This document shows positions 5,384-5,527 of a stretch of DNA of 5,527 nt, piece after piece. Location: positions 1 through 5,527 of the forward strand of contig JAJUJN010000156.1 in assembly GCA_029265335.1 (NCBI GenBank). Direction: 5' to 3'. Origin of the DNA: Alcaligenaceae bacterium. Lineage in GTDB: Bacteria > Pseudomonadota > Gammaproteobacteria > Burkholderiales > Burkholderiaceae_B. A model generated the notes under the pieces. The model was given only the letters and a program-made list of their open reading frames with translations. It did no database searches and had not been told where the DNA came from. Position 1 is the first letter of the stretch. The number at the start of each line of letters is the position of its first letter. The position numbers and the translations under genes were made by a program.

Positions 5384-5408
5384 AAAACCGGGTTGCTCAC
5401 GGGTTTTT
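5384..5408 (+). terminator. Weak terminator-like hairpin after the crotonase-fold gene
   Basis: AAAACCG (5384-5390) can pair with CGGGTTTT (5400-5407) with one bulged G, and the run of five T's (5404-5408) forms the end. Only three G-C pairs support the stem, so it would be leaky. It lies 30 bp after the stop and just before the next ribosome site, so partial termination or attenuation ahead of the receptor-like gene is possible. Confidence 0.3.
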
Positions 5409-5426
5409 CTACCAAAGGAGTTACAC

Positions 5427-5527
5427 ATGATTGCAGTGTTCAAGCTTAAGAAGCTGATCGCCTTATCAGCAGCGCTTTGTATTGGAGGGGGAGTGGGTGC
5501 TGCGGTGGCGGCCACCGACAGCTTTCC
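5427..5527 (+). CDS. Start of an exported protein, possible TctC/Bug-type solute receptor (incomplete)
   Basis: The ATG at 5427 follows a strong AAAGGAG (5414-5420) at 6-base spacing. The first 33 residues begin MIAVFKLKKLIALSAALC: a basic stretch (K6, K8, K9), a hydrophobic Ala/Leu/Gly/Val core to about residue 27, and a likely signal-peptidase site near AVAA-TDSF (26-33). The reading frame runs off the window. A mature protein beginning about T-D-S-F-P resembles TctC/Bug tripartite tricarboxylate receptors, which often start with a short polar stretch then FPxxPI. That assignment is inference from a few residues. The gene is 73 bp downstream of the crotonase-fold gene on the same strand and may share its transcript. 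A receptor here would deliver the organic acid used by the pathway. Other periplasmic proteins remain possible. Confidence 0.75.
   Translation, partial: MIAVFKLKKLIALSAALCIGGGVGAAVAATDSF

Overview
This is a 5.5 kb stretch of a bacterial chromosome, moderately GC-rich by eye and densely coded on both strands. It holds five complete genes and two that run off the ends. The mix (a cytoplasmic type I sulfatase, MarR and GntR/FCD regulators, a family III CoA-transferase, a crotonase-fold enzyme, and secreted proteins at both edges) looks like accessory catabolism in a proteobacterium. The edge genes resemble solute-receptor starts common in Burkholderiales such as Alcaligenaceae. That taxonomic guess is an inference of low to moderate confidence. 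I see no tRNA, rRNA, CRISPR array, transposase or phage gene.

Left half. A minus-strand unit comprises the sulfatase (156-1709) followed by the 5' end of a gene for an exported protein (1-54, TTG start, cut by the window edge). A MarR-family repressor (1922-2464) is transcribed divergently from the sulfatase. The 212 bp between them contains a near-perfect 20 bp palindrome centred on an ACTAGT core. It lies directly on the -35 box of a good sulfatase promoter, so the MarR protein probably controls the sulfatase.

Right half. A second minus-strand unit has a GntR/FCD regulator (3817-4500) followed 28 bp later by a CaiB/BaiF-type CoA-transferase (2625-3788), which converges on marR across a structured 160 bp gap. 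Divergent from the GntR gene is a crotonase-fold enzyme (4577-5353, GTG start). It lacks the two glutamates of enoyl-CoA hydratases and looks more like methylmalonyl-CoA decarboxylase. Downstream on the same strand begins an exported protein (5427 onward, incomplete) whose N-terminus resembles a TctC/Bug solute receptor. The 76 bp divergent gap holds overlapping promoter elements, a second ACTAGTAA element and an 8 bp direct repeat with a 21 bp period.

Working model (inference). A periplasmic receptor captures an organic acid, the CoA-transferase activates it, and the crotonase-fold enzyme modifies or decarboxylates the acyl-CoA under GntR control. The sulfatase may release a related substrate from a sulfate ester under MarR control. 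The shared ACTAGTAA element hints that the two units may be linked. No substrate can be named from the sequence. The cluster looks like a plausible uncharacterised catabolic locus rather than a new class of system.
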